A stretch of DNA of 64,000 bases, taken from NCBI RefSeq assembly GCF_024494355.1, contig NZ_JAKNQY010000024.1, positions 36,125 to 100,124 of the forward strand, read 5' to 3'. How positions within the stretch are numbered: the stretch's first letter is position 1; each line of letters starts with the position of its first letter. A program made the translations under genes and the position numbers. This document shows, in pieces, positions 34,759-43,825 of this stretch. The notes below the pieces were generated by a model. It did not search any database. It worked only from the letters and a program-made list of their open reading frames with translations, and was not told the DNA's origin. The DNA comes from Pseudomonas sp. Q11. Its GTDB lineage: Bacteria > Pseudomonadota > Gammaproteobacteria > Pseudomonadales > Pseudomonadaceae.

Positions 34759-35031
34759 ATGCCTGCTCTGGAAATTGAAATCATCAACAAGCTGGGCTTG
34801 CATGCCCGCGCGTCAGCCAAGTTCGTCGGTGTGGCAGCTCAGTTTCCTTGCGACATCATCGTGGGCCGTGATCCTGAGAAAATGATCAACGGCAAAAGCA
34901 TCATGGCCATGATGATGCTGGCCGCCGGCCAAGGCACCAAAATCCATCTGCGAACCGAAGGTGAACAGGAACAGGAGGCGATGGATGCACTGGTGGCGCT
35001 GATCAACAACTACTTCGATGAAGGCGAATAG
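34759..35031 (+). CDS. ptsO: Phosphocarrier protein NPr
   Basis: A 90-residue HPr-like protein of the nitrogen PTS. The phosphorylation site His15 is in LGLHARASAKFV, and the NGKSIMAMMML block near 45-57 is the conserved Ser-containing helix. It passes phosphate from PtsP to PtsN. It ends the rpoN-hpf-ptsN-rapZ-ptsO group and is followed by nested REP sequences and a terminator. Confidence 0.95.
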   Translation: MPALEIEIINKLGLHARASAKFVGVAAQFPCDIIVGRDPEKMINGKSIMAMMMLAAGQGTKIHLRTEGEQEQEAMDALVALINNYFDEGE

Positions 35032-35055
35032 CCTTAAGGTCCGAAGCAGATTCAT

Positions 35056-35236
35056 TGTGGCGAGGGAGCTTGCTCCCGCTGGTTGGCGTGTAGGAGCTGC
35101 CGAAGGCTGCGATCTTTTGATCTTAATCTTTCGCTCTAGACTCAATGGGCAACAGAATGATCGCAGCCTCGTTGCACTCGACAGCTCCTACGGCTCCTGC
35201 TGCGCAGCCGAGCGGGAGCAAGCTCCCTCGCCACAG
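35056..35236. repeat. Nested REP elements: a TGTAGGAGCTGC pair inside a TGTGGCGAGGGAGC pair
   Basis: Outer arms TGTGGCGAGGGAGCTTGCTC (35056) and its inverse (to 35236) enclose a second inverted pair, TGTAGGAGCTGCCGAAGGCT (from 35089) facing GCACTCGACAGCTCCTAC (to about 35191). The inner element has a GATCTTTTGATCTT centre like the one at 37.4 kb. Confidence 0.85.
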
Positions 35237-35250
35237 GGTTTCTCTAAATA

Positions 35251-35291
35251 TAAAAAGGCGCGCCATCCGCTTGGATGACGCGCCTTTTTTA
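35251..35291. terminator. Bidirectional intrinsic terminator between ptsO and pmbA
   Basis: AAAAAGGCGCGCCATCC pairs with GGATGACGCGCCTTTTTT (one mismatch region) around GCTT. T runs on both strands serve the convergent genes. Confidence 0.9.
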
Positions 35292-35302
35292 CTGCGGTGA
35301 GG

Positions 35303-36649
35303 TCAGCTGCCCGCCACCGTCATTCGCTCGATCAACACCGAGCCGGTGCGGATGTTGCTGCGCAGTTCCAGGTCGTTGCCCACCGCCAGTATCTGCTTGA
35401 ACATATCGCGCATGTTACCGGCGATGGTGACTTCCTGGACCGGAAACTGAATTTCCCCGTTCTCGACCCAGAACCCCGCCGCGCCACGGGAATAGTCCCC
35501 GGTGACCATGTTCAGGCCATGGCCCATCAGTTCCGTCACCAGCAGGCCACGGCCCATGCGACGCAGCAAGGCTGCCTGGTCCTCTTCGCCATGGGTCACG
35601 AACAGGTTATGCACGCCACCGGCATTAGCAGTGCTGGGCATGCCGAGCTTGCGACCCGAATAGGTGCCGAGGATGTAGGACACCAGTTCGCCATTCTCCA
35701 CGAATGGCTTGGCGTAGGTGGCCAGGCCATCGCCGTCGAAGGCCGAGCTGCCCATGGCCTGCATCAGGTGCGGACGCTCATCGATGGTCATCCACTCCGG
35801 GAACAGTTTCTGGCCCAGCGCGCCTTCGAGAAACGATGATTTACGATACAGGTTGCCGCCGGACACCGCTGACAGGAAGCTGCCGAACAGCCCGCCGGCC
35901 AACTCGGCGGCAAACAACACCGGCACTTCACAGGTTGGAACCGGCCGCGCGCCCAAGCGGCTGGCCGCCCGCTGCGCAGCTTTCTGGCCGATGCTCACCG
36001 GGTCCGCCAACAATGTGCCCTGGCGGTTCACGTCGTACCAGTAATCGCGCTGCATCTGGCCGTTGGCTTCGGCGATCATGACGCAACTGAGGCTGTGGCG
36101 GGTCGATGCGTAACCGCCGATAAAACCGTGGCTGTTACCGTATATGCGGCAGCCCTGGTGGGTATTGAGGGTCGTGCCGTCGGCGTTCTTGATTCGAGCG
36201 TCGGCGTCGAAGGCCGCCGCTTCACAGCGCAACGCCTGCTCGATGGCCTGTTCCGGGGTGATGTCCCAGGCGTGAAACAGGTCGAAGTCTCGCAGTTCCT
36301 TGCACATCAGCGCGGCATCGGCCAGGCCCGATGCTTCATCTTCGGAGGTGTGCTGGGCAATCGCCAGTGCAGCGGCGACGGTTTCACGAATGGCGTCAGG
36401 ACCACTGGCTGACGTGCTGGCCGAGCCCTTGCGCTGGCCGGCGTACAAGGTGATGCCGAACCCCTGGTCGCGATTGAACTCAACGGTCTCCACCTCGCGC
36501 TGGCGTACCGACGTCGACAAACCCTGTTCCAGGGACACCGCCACCTCACACGCACTGGCGCCCTGTCGCTTGGCTTCGGCAAGGATCTGCTCGACTTGTT
36601 CCTGCAGTGCCGGCAATGCTTGCGGGCCGACGCTCTGAACTGCACTCAT
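35303..36649 (-). CDS. pmbA: TldD/PmbA-family protease subunit PmbA (TldE)
   Basis: PmbA/TldE pairs with TldD to form a cytoplasmic metalloprotease that matures microcins and degrades the antitoxin CcdA in E. coli. The 448-residue protein has the family's N-terminal EVAVSLEQGLSTSVRQREVETVEFN (residues about 39-63) and the C-terminal VENGEIQFPVQEVTIAGNM block (about 404-422). As expected for this subunit it lacks the HExxxH metal motif, which is in TldD, encoded 0.9 kb away on the same strand with darP between on the other strand. Confidence 0.94.
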   Translation of the reverse strand: MSAVQSVGPQALPALQEQVEQILAEAKRQGASACEVAVSLEQGLSTSVRQREVETVEFNRDQGFGITLYAGQRKGSASTSASGPDAIRETVAAALAIAQHTSEDEASGLADAALMCKELRDFDLFHAWDITPEQAIEQALRCEAAAFDADARIKNADGTTLNTHQGCRIYGNSHGFIGGYASTRHSLSCVMIAEANGQMQRDYWYDVNRQGTLLADPVSIGQKAAQRAASRLGARPVPTCEVPVLFAAELAGGLFGSFLSAVSGGNLYRKSSFLEGALGQKLFPEWMTIDERPHLMQAMGSSAFDGDGLATYAKPFVENGELVSYILGTYSGRKLGMPSTANAGGVHNLFVTHGEEDQAALLRRMGRGLLVTELMGHGLNMVTGDYSRGAAGFWVENGEIQFPVQEVTIAGNMRDMFKQILAVGNDLELRSNIRTGSVLIERMTVAGS

Positions 36650-36802
36650 GGTGTATCTCCACTCAAATTCTGCTTTCGGTCAGGTTTTGTACGAATAGTG
36701 CCTTCGCGACTTTGCGTACAAACCTGAGGCCTTCGAGCGACCGGGCCGGACAAGCGGCCCCCGACTGGTTATCATGGCGGCGTTTCTTTGCGGACTGCCA
36801 CC

Positions 36803-37327
36803 ATGGTTGATTCTTACGACGACTCCCTCTACGAGGGTGAAAAAAGCAAATCCCAGGTCAAACGCGAGCTGCATGCTCTGGTTGACCTCGGCGAGCGCCT
36901 GACAACACTCAAGCCTGACTTGCTGGCCAAACTGCCCCTGACCGACGCCTTGCGCCGGGCCCTGGCCGATGCGCCCAAGCACACCGCGAATATCGCGCGT
37001 AAACGGCACCTGCAATTCATCGGCAAACTGATGCGCGACCAGGACACTGACGCCATCCTGGTTCTGCTCGATCAACTCGATGCCTCCACCCGGCAGTACA
37101 ACGAACGTTTCCATGGCCTGGAACGCTGGCGCGATCGCTTGATCGCAGGCGATGACGGTGTGCTGGAAAAATTCGTCATCGACTACCCGGAGGCTGACCG
37201 TCAGCAACTGCGCTCCCTGATCCGTCAGGCCCAGCACGAACTGGCGCATAACAAGCCACCGGCCTCGAGCCGTAAAATCTTCAAATACATTCGTGAGCTG
37301 GACGAAACCCAACGCGGCCTGCGCTGA
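36803..37327 (+). CDS. darP: Ribosome biogenesis factor DarP (YjgA)
   Basis: A 174-residue DUF615 protein, all helical and charged, known in E. coli to bind the 50S subunit late in assembly. Visible blocks are KSKSQVKRELHALVDLGERL near residues 14-33, ARKRHLQFIGKLMRDQD near 72-88, NERFHGLERWRDRL near 108-121 and the C-terminal SRKIFKYIRELDE. The ATG at 36803 is used; the upstream TTG adds five untypical residues. It lies between the convergent-divergent pmbA and tldD genes, the usual Pseudomonas order. Confidence 0.92.
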   Translation: MVDSYDDSLYEGEKSKSQVKRELHALVDLGERLTTLKPDLLAKLPLTDALRRALADAPKHTANIARKRHLQFIGKLMRDQDTDAILVLLDQLDASTRQYNERFHGLERWRDRLIAGDDGVLEKFVIDYPEADRQQLRSLIRQAQHELAHNKPPASSRKIFKYIRELDETQRGLR

Positions 37328-37339
37328 GTTCCATCCGTT

Positions 37340-37462
37340 CTGTAGGAGCTGCCGCAGGCTGCGATCTTTTGATCTTTTGATCTTTTGATCTTTTGATCTT
37401 TCGCTTGAGACTCAAGCGTTAAGGAAAGATCGCAGCCTCGTTGCACTCGACAGCTCCTACAC
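37340..37462. repeat. TGTAGGAGCTGC-type REP pair with an 8-bp microsatellite
   Basis: TGTAGGAGCTGCCGCAGGCT and GACAGCTCCTACA are inverted arms. Inside the left half, GATCTTTT is repeated four times in tandem from 37373 to 37404, with a fifth imperfect copy to 37412. Confidence 0.9.
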
Positions 37463-37488
37463 GGCTCCTACATCAATCGTGTACATCC

Positions 37489-38931
37489 TTAAGCGCCCGT
37501 GCCACCCACGGTAATCGCATCAATCTTCAAGGTCGGCTGACCGACACCCACCGGCACCGATTGCCCGTCCTTGCCACACGTCCCCACGCCACTGTCCAGC
37601 GCCAGATCGTTACCGACCATCGACACTTTGCTCATCGCCTCCGGCCCGTTACCGATCAGGGTCGCGCCCTTGACCGGTGCAGTGATCTTGCCGTCTTCGA
37701 TCAGGTAAGCCTCACTGGTGGAAAACACGAACTTGCCGCTGGTGATGTCCACCTGGCCGCCACCGAGGTTGGCGCAATAAATACCCTTTTTCACCGACGC
37801 GATGATTTCCGCCGGATCGCTCTGGCCGCCCAGCATGTAGGTGTTGGTCATGCGCGGCATCGGTAGATGCGCGTAAGACTCGCGGCGACCATTGCCGGTG
37901 CGGGCCACGCCCATCAGGCGGGCGTTGAGCTTGTCTTGCATGTAGCCCTTGAGCACGCCGTTCTCGATCAGGGTGGTGCACTCGGTCGGGGTCCCTTCAT
38001 CGTCAACGCTCAGGGAGCCGCGACGCCCCGCCAGGGTGCCATCATCGACGATGGTGCAGAGTTTCGACGCGACCATTTCGCCCATGCGCCCGCTGTAGGC
38101 CGAGCTGCCCTTACGGTTGAAGTCGCCTTCCAGACCGTGTCCCACCGCTTCGTGCAGCAGCACACCGGACCAGCCGGAGCCCAGCACCACCGGCAATGTA
38201 CCGGCCGGCGCCGGGATCGCCTCAAGATTGACCAAGGCCTGGCGCAGCGCTTCGCGGGCGTAACCCATGGCGCGGTCTTCACTGAGGAAATAACGATAAT
38301 CGGTGCGTCCGCCGCCGCCATGGCCGCCGCGTTCGCGACGACCGTTCTGCTCAACGATCACGCTGACATTAAAACGCACCAGCGGCCGCACGTCCGCCGC
38401 CAGACCACCGTCGGTGGAGGCCACCAGAATCCGTTCCCAGACCCCGGCCATGCTCACTGATACTTGCTGGATGCGTGGATCGAGGGCGCGAGTGGCGACG
38501 TCGATGCGCTTGAGCAGCTCGACCTTTTCGGCGCGACTCATGACTTCAAGCGGGTTGTCCGGCGCATACAGTTGCGCCACGTCCTGGCTGCTGAAAGCCT
38601 GTACCTTGCCGTTCTGCCCCGCCCGGGAAATCGAACGAGCAGCGCGGGCTGCGGCGCCCAGAGCTTCAAGGGTGATGGCGTTGCTGTAGGCGAAGCCGGT
38701 TTTTTCCCCGGACTGGGCGCGAACACCCACACCCTGGTCAAGATTGAAACTGCCTTCCTTGACGATGCCGTCTTCCAGCGACCAGGACTCGGATATCTGC
38801 CCCTGGAAATACAGATCGGCTGCATCGATGCCCGGGCCGGCCAAGTCGCCCAGCACGCCTTGCAGGCTTTCGAGGGTTACGCCGCCGGGGGCTAAAAGGT
38901 GTTCACTGACTGAGGATAACAACCCGCTCAT
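37489..38931 (-). CDS. tldD: Metalloprotease TldD
   Basis: TldD is the metal-bearing subunit of the TldD/TldE protease. The 480-residue protein carries the HEAVGHGLEGD motif near residue 263 (the HExxxH zinc signature), followed by NRKGSSAYSGRMGEMVAS and the C-terminal GTCGKDGQSVPVGVGQPTLK near 452-471. Both domain ends match the family and the length is normal. The nitrilase-family gene is five bases upstream on the same strand, so the two are cotranscribed, as in other pseudomonads. Confidence 0.96.
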   Translation of the reverse strand: MSGLLSSVSEHLLAPGGVTLESLQGVLGDLAGPGIDAADLYFQGQISESWSLEDGIVKEGSFNLDQGVGVRAQSGEKTGFAYSNAITLEALGAAARAARSISRAGQNGKVQAFSSQDVAQLYAPDNPLEVMSRAEKVELLKRIDVATRALDPRIQQVSVSMAGVWERILVASTDGGLAADVRPLVRFNVSVIVEQNGRRERGGHGGGGRTDYRYFLSEDRAMGYAREALRQALVNLEAIPAPAGTLPVVLGSGWSGVLLHEAVGHGLEGDFNRKGSSAYSGRMGEMVASKLCTIVDDGTLAGRRGSLSVDDEGTPTECTTLIENGVLKGYMQDKLNARLMGVARTGNGRRESYAHLPMPRMTNTYMLGGQSDPAEIIASVKKGIYCANLGGGQVDITSGKFVFSTSEAYLIEDGKITAPVKGATLIGNGPEAMSKVSMVGNDLALDSGVGTCGKDGQSVPVGVGQPTLKIDAITVGGTGA

Positions 38932-38936
38932 ATGTT

Positions 38937-39800
38937 CTACGCCTTGAATTCGTCGTCTTGGACAGGCCGCTGTCTGGCGCCCTGCGAGAAAAAGCGCCGA
39001 TGGCTGGCCACCGGCATGCGCGTCCGGATGGACGCCTGTTCAATACTGTCGCGCTCGGCCAGCAGTACCGCTTCGCCTTGATCCTGTTGAGCCAGTACAC
39101 GCCCCCAGGGGTCGACAATCGCTGCATGACCAAAGGTTTCCCGTGGCCCCGGATGCACCCCGCCCTGGGCGGCCGCCAGCACATAACACTGGGTCTCGAT
39201 GGCCCGGGCGCGAATCAGTACCTCCCAATGGGCGGCGCCGGTCACTGCGGTAAACGCCGAGGGCGCGGTGATCAATTCAGCCCCGGCGGCGCGCAGCTCG
39301 CTATAGAGCTCCGGGAAACGCAAGTCATAACACACCGTCAGGCCAACCCGTCCTACGGGTGTATCGGCCACTACCACGTTGTAGCCATAAGCATAGTCAT
39401 CAGACTCGCGATAACGCCCGCGATTGTCCGCCACGTCCACGTCAAACAGGTGCAGCTTGTCGTAGCGCGCGACAATCTGGCCCTGATCGTCGATCAGCAA
39501 CGAACAGGCATGCACCCTGGCGTCCGGTTGGTCCACCGGCGGCAACGGCAACGTGCCGGCCACAATCCATAACTTGAGGTCACGGGCGGCCTGTTTCAAC
39601 CAGGGCAGGATCGGCCCCTGACCAAAGGCTTCGGCACGACCAATGTCTGCCACATCCCGCCGGCCCATGGCCGCGAAGTTTTCAGGCAGCACCGCCAGCC
39701 TTGCACCGCCAGCGGCAGCCTGCTCCAACAGCACACGAGCGCGGGCCAGATTGGCGAGCACATCGCCTTGGCTGACCATTTGAATCACTGCCACTGGCAT
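38937..39800 (-). CDS. Carbon-nitrogen hydrolase (nitrilase superfamily)
   Basis: A 287-residue hydrolase with the Glu-Lys-Cys triad: Glu40 (LAVLPENFAAMG), Lys115 (ARYDKLHLFD) and Cys157 (LTVCYDLRFPELY). This resembles the Nit1/Nit2-like branch that includes deaminated-glutathione amidase, so removal of damaged glutathione is a reasonable guess, but the substrate is not certain. The ATG at 39800 (MPVAVIQMVSQGD) is chosen; the longer frame reads into a REP element. It lies between yhdP and tldD. Confidence 0.88.
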   Translation of the reverse strand: MPVAVIQMVSQGDVLANLARARVLLEQAAAGGARLAVLPENFAAMGRRDVADIGRAEAFGQGPILPWLKQAARDLKLWIVAGTLPLPPVDQPDARVHACSLLIDDQGQIVARYDKLHLFDVDVADNRGRYRESDDYAYGYNVVVADTPVGRVGLTVCYDLRFPELYSELRAAGAELITAPSAFTAVTGAAHWEVLIRARAIETQCYVLAAAQGGVHPGPRETFGHAAIVDPWGRVLAQQDQGEAVLLAERDSIEQASIRTRMPVASHRRFFSQGARQRPVQDDEFKA

Positions 39801-39833
39801 GGTGCTTCCCTCTTTTTTATTCACCCAAGGCGG

Positions 39834-39928
39834 CTGTGGGAGCAAAGCTTGCTCGCGATGAGGCAGGTACATCCAACCTATAGGCTGGCTGATACACCGC
39901 AATCGCGAGCACGCTTTGCTCCCACAGG
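39834..39928. repeat. REP inverted-repeat pair
   Basis: CTGTGGGAGCAAAGCTTGCT and its imperfect inverse flank about 45 bases between yhdP and the nitrilase-family gene; it interrupts an otherwise codirectional gene group. Confidence 0.8.
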
Positions 39929-39960
39929 CCCGCTTCCACAAGGGCGTTGGCGTCGAACTG

Positions 39961-42900
39961 TCAAAACGGCTTGTCGAAGGTAATCTTCGGCTCTTTCCAC
40001 GGGCCCTTGACGTCGTATCTTACGCTGGCAAAACGCGCCACGCGGTCGCCAATCAGTTTGTCGATCAGAAACAGCGCTCCACCCACCGCTGGCGCGCCGA
40101 CAATCAGTGCTGCAATCGGCAGGTTGTTGCTCACCGGCAGCGTCACCTGTAGCTTGGCGTCGACCCGGTCGGCGACCATGTCCAGTGTTCCGTTGAGCTC
40201 AAGGTTACTTGACGGCCCCGTCAGGGTGATGGGTTCACGGGTCACGTAGACCCCGTTACTCGCCACCAGCAGCCCCTTGACCCTATCGTAGCTCAGGCCC
40301 TTGCCGAACAGGTCGGAGAAGTCCAGGCGCAAGCGGCGGCCGATGGAGTTGAAGTTCAGCAAGCCAAATACCCGCAACGCCTGGGCGCCACCTTCCAATT
40401 CGACGAACTGGCCCTTGCTCAGCGACGCATCGAGGTTGCCGGAAAAACGCTTGGTCGCGACCCACGCCGGTGAGCCAGGCCAGCGACCATCGACGTCCAG
40501 GCGGAATTTCTCGCTGGTCACGCTCGGCGCATAGCCCCAGCCCTTGAGCACATCGGCCAGGTTCTTGCCACTGATGCGGCCCTTGTACCAACTGCTGGTG
40601 GAACCGGGTACGCCTTCCCAACCGCCATTGCCGCTCAAGACCATGCCCTTGAGCCCCATGTCCAGGCTGTTCAGCGTAATCCCCTTGCCTGTCGGGCGCA
40701 CCTTCAACGACCAGGCACCTATGAGGTCTGGCCCCTGGAACAACTGGTCGATGGCAATATCCATGGCCGGGATCTTGCTGGGGTCGACCGAGGCCAGCGG
40801 ATCCGGCGCGTTTTCGTCGGCCTGGACCGTCGGGTCGGCAGCCGGCAGCCGAACATAATCGAGCTTGATCCCGATCGGCGTAGCCTCTGCGTCTGGCAAA
40901 CTGGCACTGCCCTTGGCCTGCTGGCTGTCGAGCCGCAAAGCCCAGGCATCCGGTTTACGGTCCAGTTGCACCGAAGCCCGGTCCAGGGTCGTGCCCATGG
41001 CGGTGAGCTTGCCGACTTTCAGGTCAGCGCTGCTGAGCAGTTGTTTGGCGCTGTCGCCAGGATCCTGCCCTGCATACTTGCCCGCCAGATCCTGCCACGG
41101 GCTCACGTCCAGCTCCGACAGTGTCCCGCGCAGGCGCAGGCCCTTGCCCCCCGGCAAAACCGCAGCGCCGCCACCCAGCAACAGCTCACCGCGACCGTCA
41201 GCCACCTGCCCGCTCGGTGCCGCGTAGGTGAAGCTGGCCAGATCACCATAATCGACCCAGTAACGGCGCTCCGGCCCTTGCAGGGTCATGCGAAACACCG
41301 TGTCACGCCCGGTATTGGCTGCCAATCCGAAGGGCGCTGGCAGATCCACCGCCACACCCTTGAGGCTCGAGCTGACCGACAACTGGCTGTCAGCGCCGTC
41401 GAGGATCACCTGCAATTGATACGGCACCACGCCAGACACCGGCAATGGCTGAGTAATCTTCAGCCAGTCGGTAAGTTTCTTGACCTCTACCTGCCCGGCG
41501 GCTGCCACTCGCGTATTGAGTTCACCGGCCCGACCCTCGGCAAAAATCTGCGCGGTCACGGGCCGGTCGAACGCCCGGGCCGCGATATTTTTGCCGCTCA
41601 ACCCCTTGTTGCTGTCGAAACGGAAATCGCCCTTGAGCTGGGTCAGGTCCAACTCCGGCTCGCTGAGCTTGAGCCGGGCCTTGTCGGTCTTGAAGTCCAC
41701 CAGGATCTTCGGTTGCTCGCCTTTAGCCAACGGAATATCGAGCTTCACACTGCCTTTCAGGTCGCCCTCGCCTTCCCAGCCGGCGAACGTCTCGGCCGTG
41801 CCAATCGGCGCCGTCTGCAGGATTTTCAAACCGTCGCCCAAGCCTCCGGCGAACTCGCCGTCCAGCAAGAGATGGGAGTTCCGGCCGTTGGGCACATGAG
41901 GAATGTTCACCGAAACATTCCTCACCTGGGTATCCAGCAACTGCCCCTGGCTTGCAAAGATGCGCACCCCGCTGTCTTCGACAAAAACATCACCGCTGAC
42001 CTTGCTCACCGAAGGCCAGCCCGGCTGGAAGGCCAGCTCGGCATCATGCACCTTGAAAAACAGGCTGATGCTGCGATCCGCATCCTCGGCGCCTTTGTTC
42101 AAGGAGCCTTGATACTGGAAAAACCCCTCATCCACCGCGCCCTTGACGATTGCCGTGCGCAGCCACTCATCCAGCGCAGGGCTCAGGACGGCAGGCAAAT
42201 ACTTGGCGGTATAACGTCCGTCGCCATCCACCAGGCCGACCCGCAAGTCCATGTAGTCTTCCTGGCTGTGGTCGAAATGCAGGCGAATCAGGAAGTCACC
42301 GGCAATCCGGCCCTCTTCCCCCAGTACCTTCAGGTACGGCGCTATCAGCGTGAAACCTTGCTTGTCGAGCTTCCAGGTCAGCCGGGCGTTGGCCTGCAAG
42401 TATTGCCAGGGCTTGGCGAAGATCGGGTCCAGGTGCAGGGAAAAATCCTTGCTGTCCATGCGCAGCTCGCCGCCGCCGAGGTCGCCGCTCAGGCTCCCGG
42501 ACACATTGCGCGCCGCCGGGGCGCCGCGATACGCATCAAAGCCCACGGTGTCCAGGTTGGTGGCGAAACTGACCTTCTGATCACCGCTGTTCTGCGGGCG
42601 GTAATCCACCAGCACGTTGCGCAGGCCGCCGGTGAACTTGAGCCGGTCGATCGCCGTGGCAACGCCTTCTGGCAACGGCGCCAGGGCATGGATCAACGGC
42701 GTAAGCGGCGTGAGGTCGAGGCGATCAGCCTGCACGTGCCAGCGTTCTTCGGTTTTTTCGCTGGCGTTGCTCTGTTGCAGTTGCAGGCGCGATTCCCAAC
42801 GGGTTTCGCCCAGGCTCATTGCCAGGGAATCGAAGGTCGCGGTGAATCCCTGGCTACTGCGCTGGAAATACCCGTTGAGCGCCAGGTTATGGATCTGCAC

Positions 42901-43764
42901 CGGCTTGCGCTCGGCATAGGCGCCCTGGATGTCCGGCGCATTCAGTCGAATGGCCGCGCTTTGCACGGTGCCCGCCCCCCAGCTCAGCCAGAACTCAGCG
43001 CCGGCCTTGATCCGGGAAAAATGCCATTGCCGTGTCAGGCGTTCCGGCAGCCATTTGGACCAATCGCTTTGCGGCAGGCTCAGGTAGACATCGGCCTGGC
43101 CGTTCTTCCAGTCGCTGGCGCGGATACGGGTGCGCAGGTTGATCGCGACGGGCTGGCCATCAGGCAGGGTCAGTCGTGCATCCAGACGCTGACGGGCGAC
43201 CCCGGTGCGCAGGCTCAGACCGACGTAGGTCAGGGTCAGTGGCGGTTGCTCCAGCGGCTGCAAGGTCACCTGGCTATCGAGCACCGACAGCTTCGAGACC
43301 ATCTGCAAGCGTTCGAGCAGTTGCTGGGGATCCAGGGGCTGATCGTCCTGCGTCGGCAGGCCCTCCAGGGTCCACTTGCCGTCGGTGCCTTCCTTGAGGC
43401 TGATCTTCAGGCCGCTGAGTTCCAGGTGAGCAATGCGCACCTGACGCGCCACCAGGCTGCCCCACAAGTCCGGCACAGCCCGCACCTGATCCAGGTGCAA
43501 GGCATTGGCGCCTTCGCCGATCATCACGTCGTGGGCCAGCAAGATGGGGGCCAGGGCGCTCCAGCTACCGTCCAGGCCGCCGATATGCACGGGAATACCC
43601 AATGCTTCGCTGGCGCGGGTCTGGACCTCGGCGCGGTATTCGGCCACCAGCGGAGCCAGTTCCCGGCCGAGGCTGACATACAGTGCCACCAGCACCAACA
43701 GCAGCGCGCACAGGCCCAGGCCCCAACGGGTCAGCACGGCCAAAATGCGTGTCAGACGCTCCAT
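39961..43764 (-). CDS. yhdP: AsmA-like envelope protein YhdP
   Basis: A 1267-residue protein of the YhdP/TamB/AsmA group, thought to form a long hydrophobic groove carrying phospholipids from the inner to the outer membrane. It has one N-terminal membrane helix (about 9-31), then DUF3971 and AsmA-like repeats through the periplasmic part, ending near GPWKEPKITFDKPF. Length matches E. coli YhdP (1266). The ATG at 43764 (MERLTRILAVLTRWG) has GGGGAG nine bases before it. It follows rng on the same strand. Confidence 0.93.
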   Translation of the reverse strand: MERLTRILAVLTRWGLGLCALLLVLVALYVSLGRELAPLVAEYRAEVQTRASEALGIPVHIGGLDGSWSALAPILLAHDVMIGEGANALHLDQVRAVPDLWGSLVARQVRIAHLELSGLKISLKEGTDGKWTLEGLPTQDDQPLDPQQLLERLQMVSKLSVLDSQVTLQPLEQPPLTLTYVGLSLRTGVARQRLDARLTLPDGQPVAINLRTRIRASDWKNGQADVYLSLPQSDWSKWLPERLTRQWHFSRIKAGAEFWLSWGAGTVQSAAIRLNAPDIQGAYAERKPVQIHNLALNGYFQRSSQGFTATFDSLAMSLGETRWESRLQLQQSNASEKTEERWHVQADRLDLTPLTPLIHALAPLPEGVATAIDRLKFTGGLRNVLVDYRPQNSGDQKVSFATNLDTVGFDAYRGAPAARNVSGSLSGDLGGGELRMDSKDFSLHLDPIFAKPWQYLQANARLTWKLDKQGFTLIAPYLKVLGEEGRIAGDFLIRLHFDHSQEDYMDLRVGLVDGDGRYTAKYLPAVLSPALDEWLRTAIVKGAVDEGFFQYQGSLNKGAEDADRSISLFFKVHDAELAFQPGWPSVSKVSGDVFVEDSGVRIFASQGQLLDTQVRNVSVNIPHVPNGRNSHLLLDGEFAGGLGDGLKILQTAPIGTAETFAGWEGEGDLKGSVKLDIPLAKGEQPKILVDFKTDKARLKLSEPELDLTQLKGDFRFDSNKGLSGKNIAARAFDRPVTAQIFAEGRAGELNTRVAAAGQVEVKKLTDWLKITQPLPVSGVVPYQLQVILDGADSQLSVSSSLKGVAVDLPAPFGLAANTGRDTVFRMTLQGPERRYWVDYGDLASFTYAAPSGQVADGRGELLLGGGAAVLPGGKGLRLRGTLSELDVSPWQDLAGKYAGQDPGDSAKQLLSSADLKVGKLTAMGTTLDRASVQLDRKPDAWALRLDSQQAKGSASLPDAEATPIGIKLDYVRLPAADPTVQADENAPDPLASVDPSKIPAMDIAIDQLFQGPDLIGAWSLKVRPTGKGITLNSLDMGLKGMVLSGNGGWEGVPGSTSSWYKGRISGKNLADVLKGWGYAPSVTSEKFRLDVDGRWPGSPAWVATKRFSGNLDASLSKGQFVELEGGAQALRVFGLLNFNSIGRRLRLDFSDLFGKGLSYDRVKGLLVASNGVYVTREPITLTGPSSNLELNGTLDMVADRVDAKLQVTLPVSNNLPIAALIVGAPAVGGALFLIDKLIGDRVARFASVRYDVKGPWKEPKITFDKPF

Positions 43765-43825
43765 GTCAGCGGGCTCCCCTGGCAAAGGTATTCAAATCCG
43801 CGGGTCTGCCGCTCACTAAGCCACT

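Noticed and set aside
35303..36649. PmbA as a defective TldD because it lacks the metal motif
   Set aside because: Absence of HExxxH is normal for the PmbA/TldE subunit; tldD with the motif is encoded close by.
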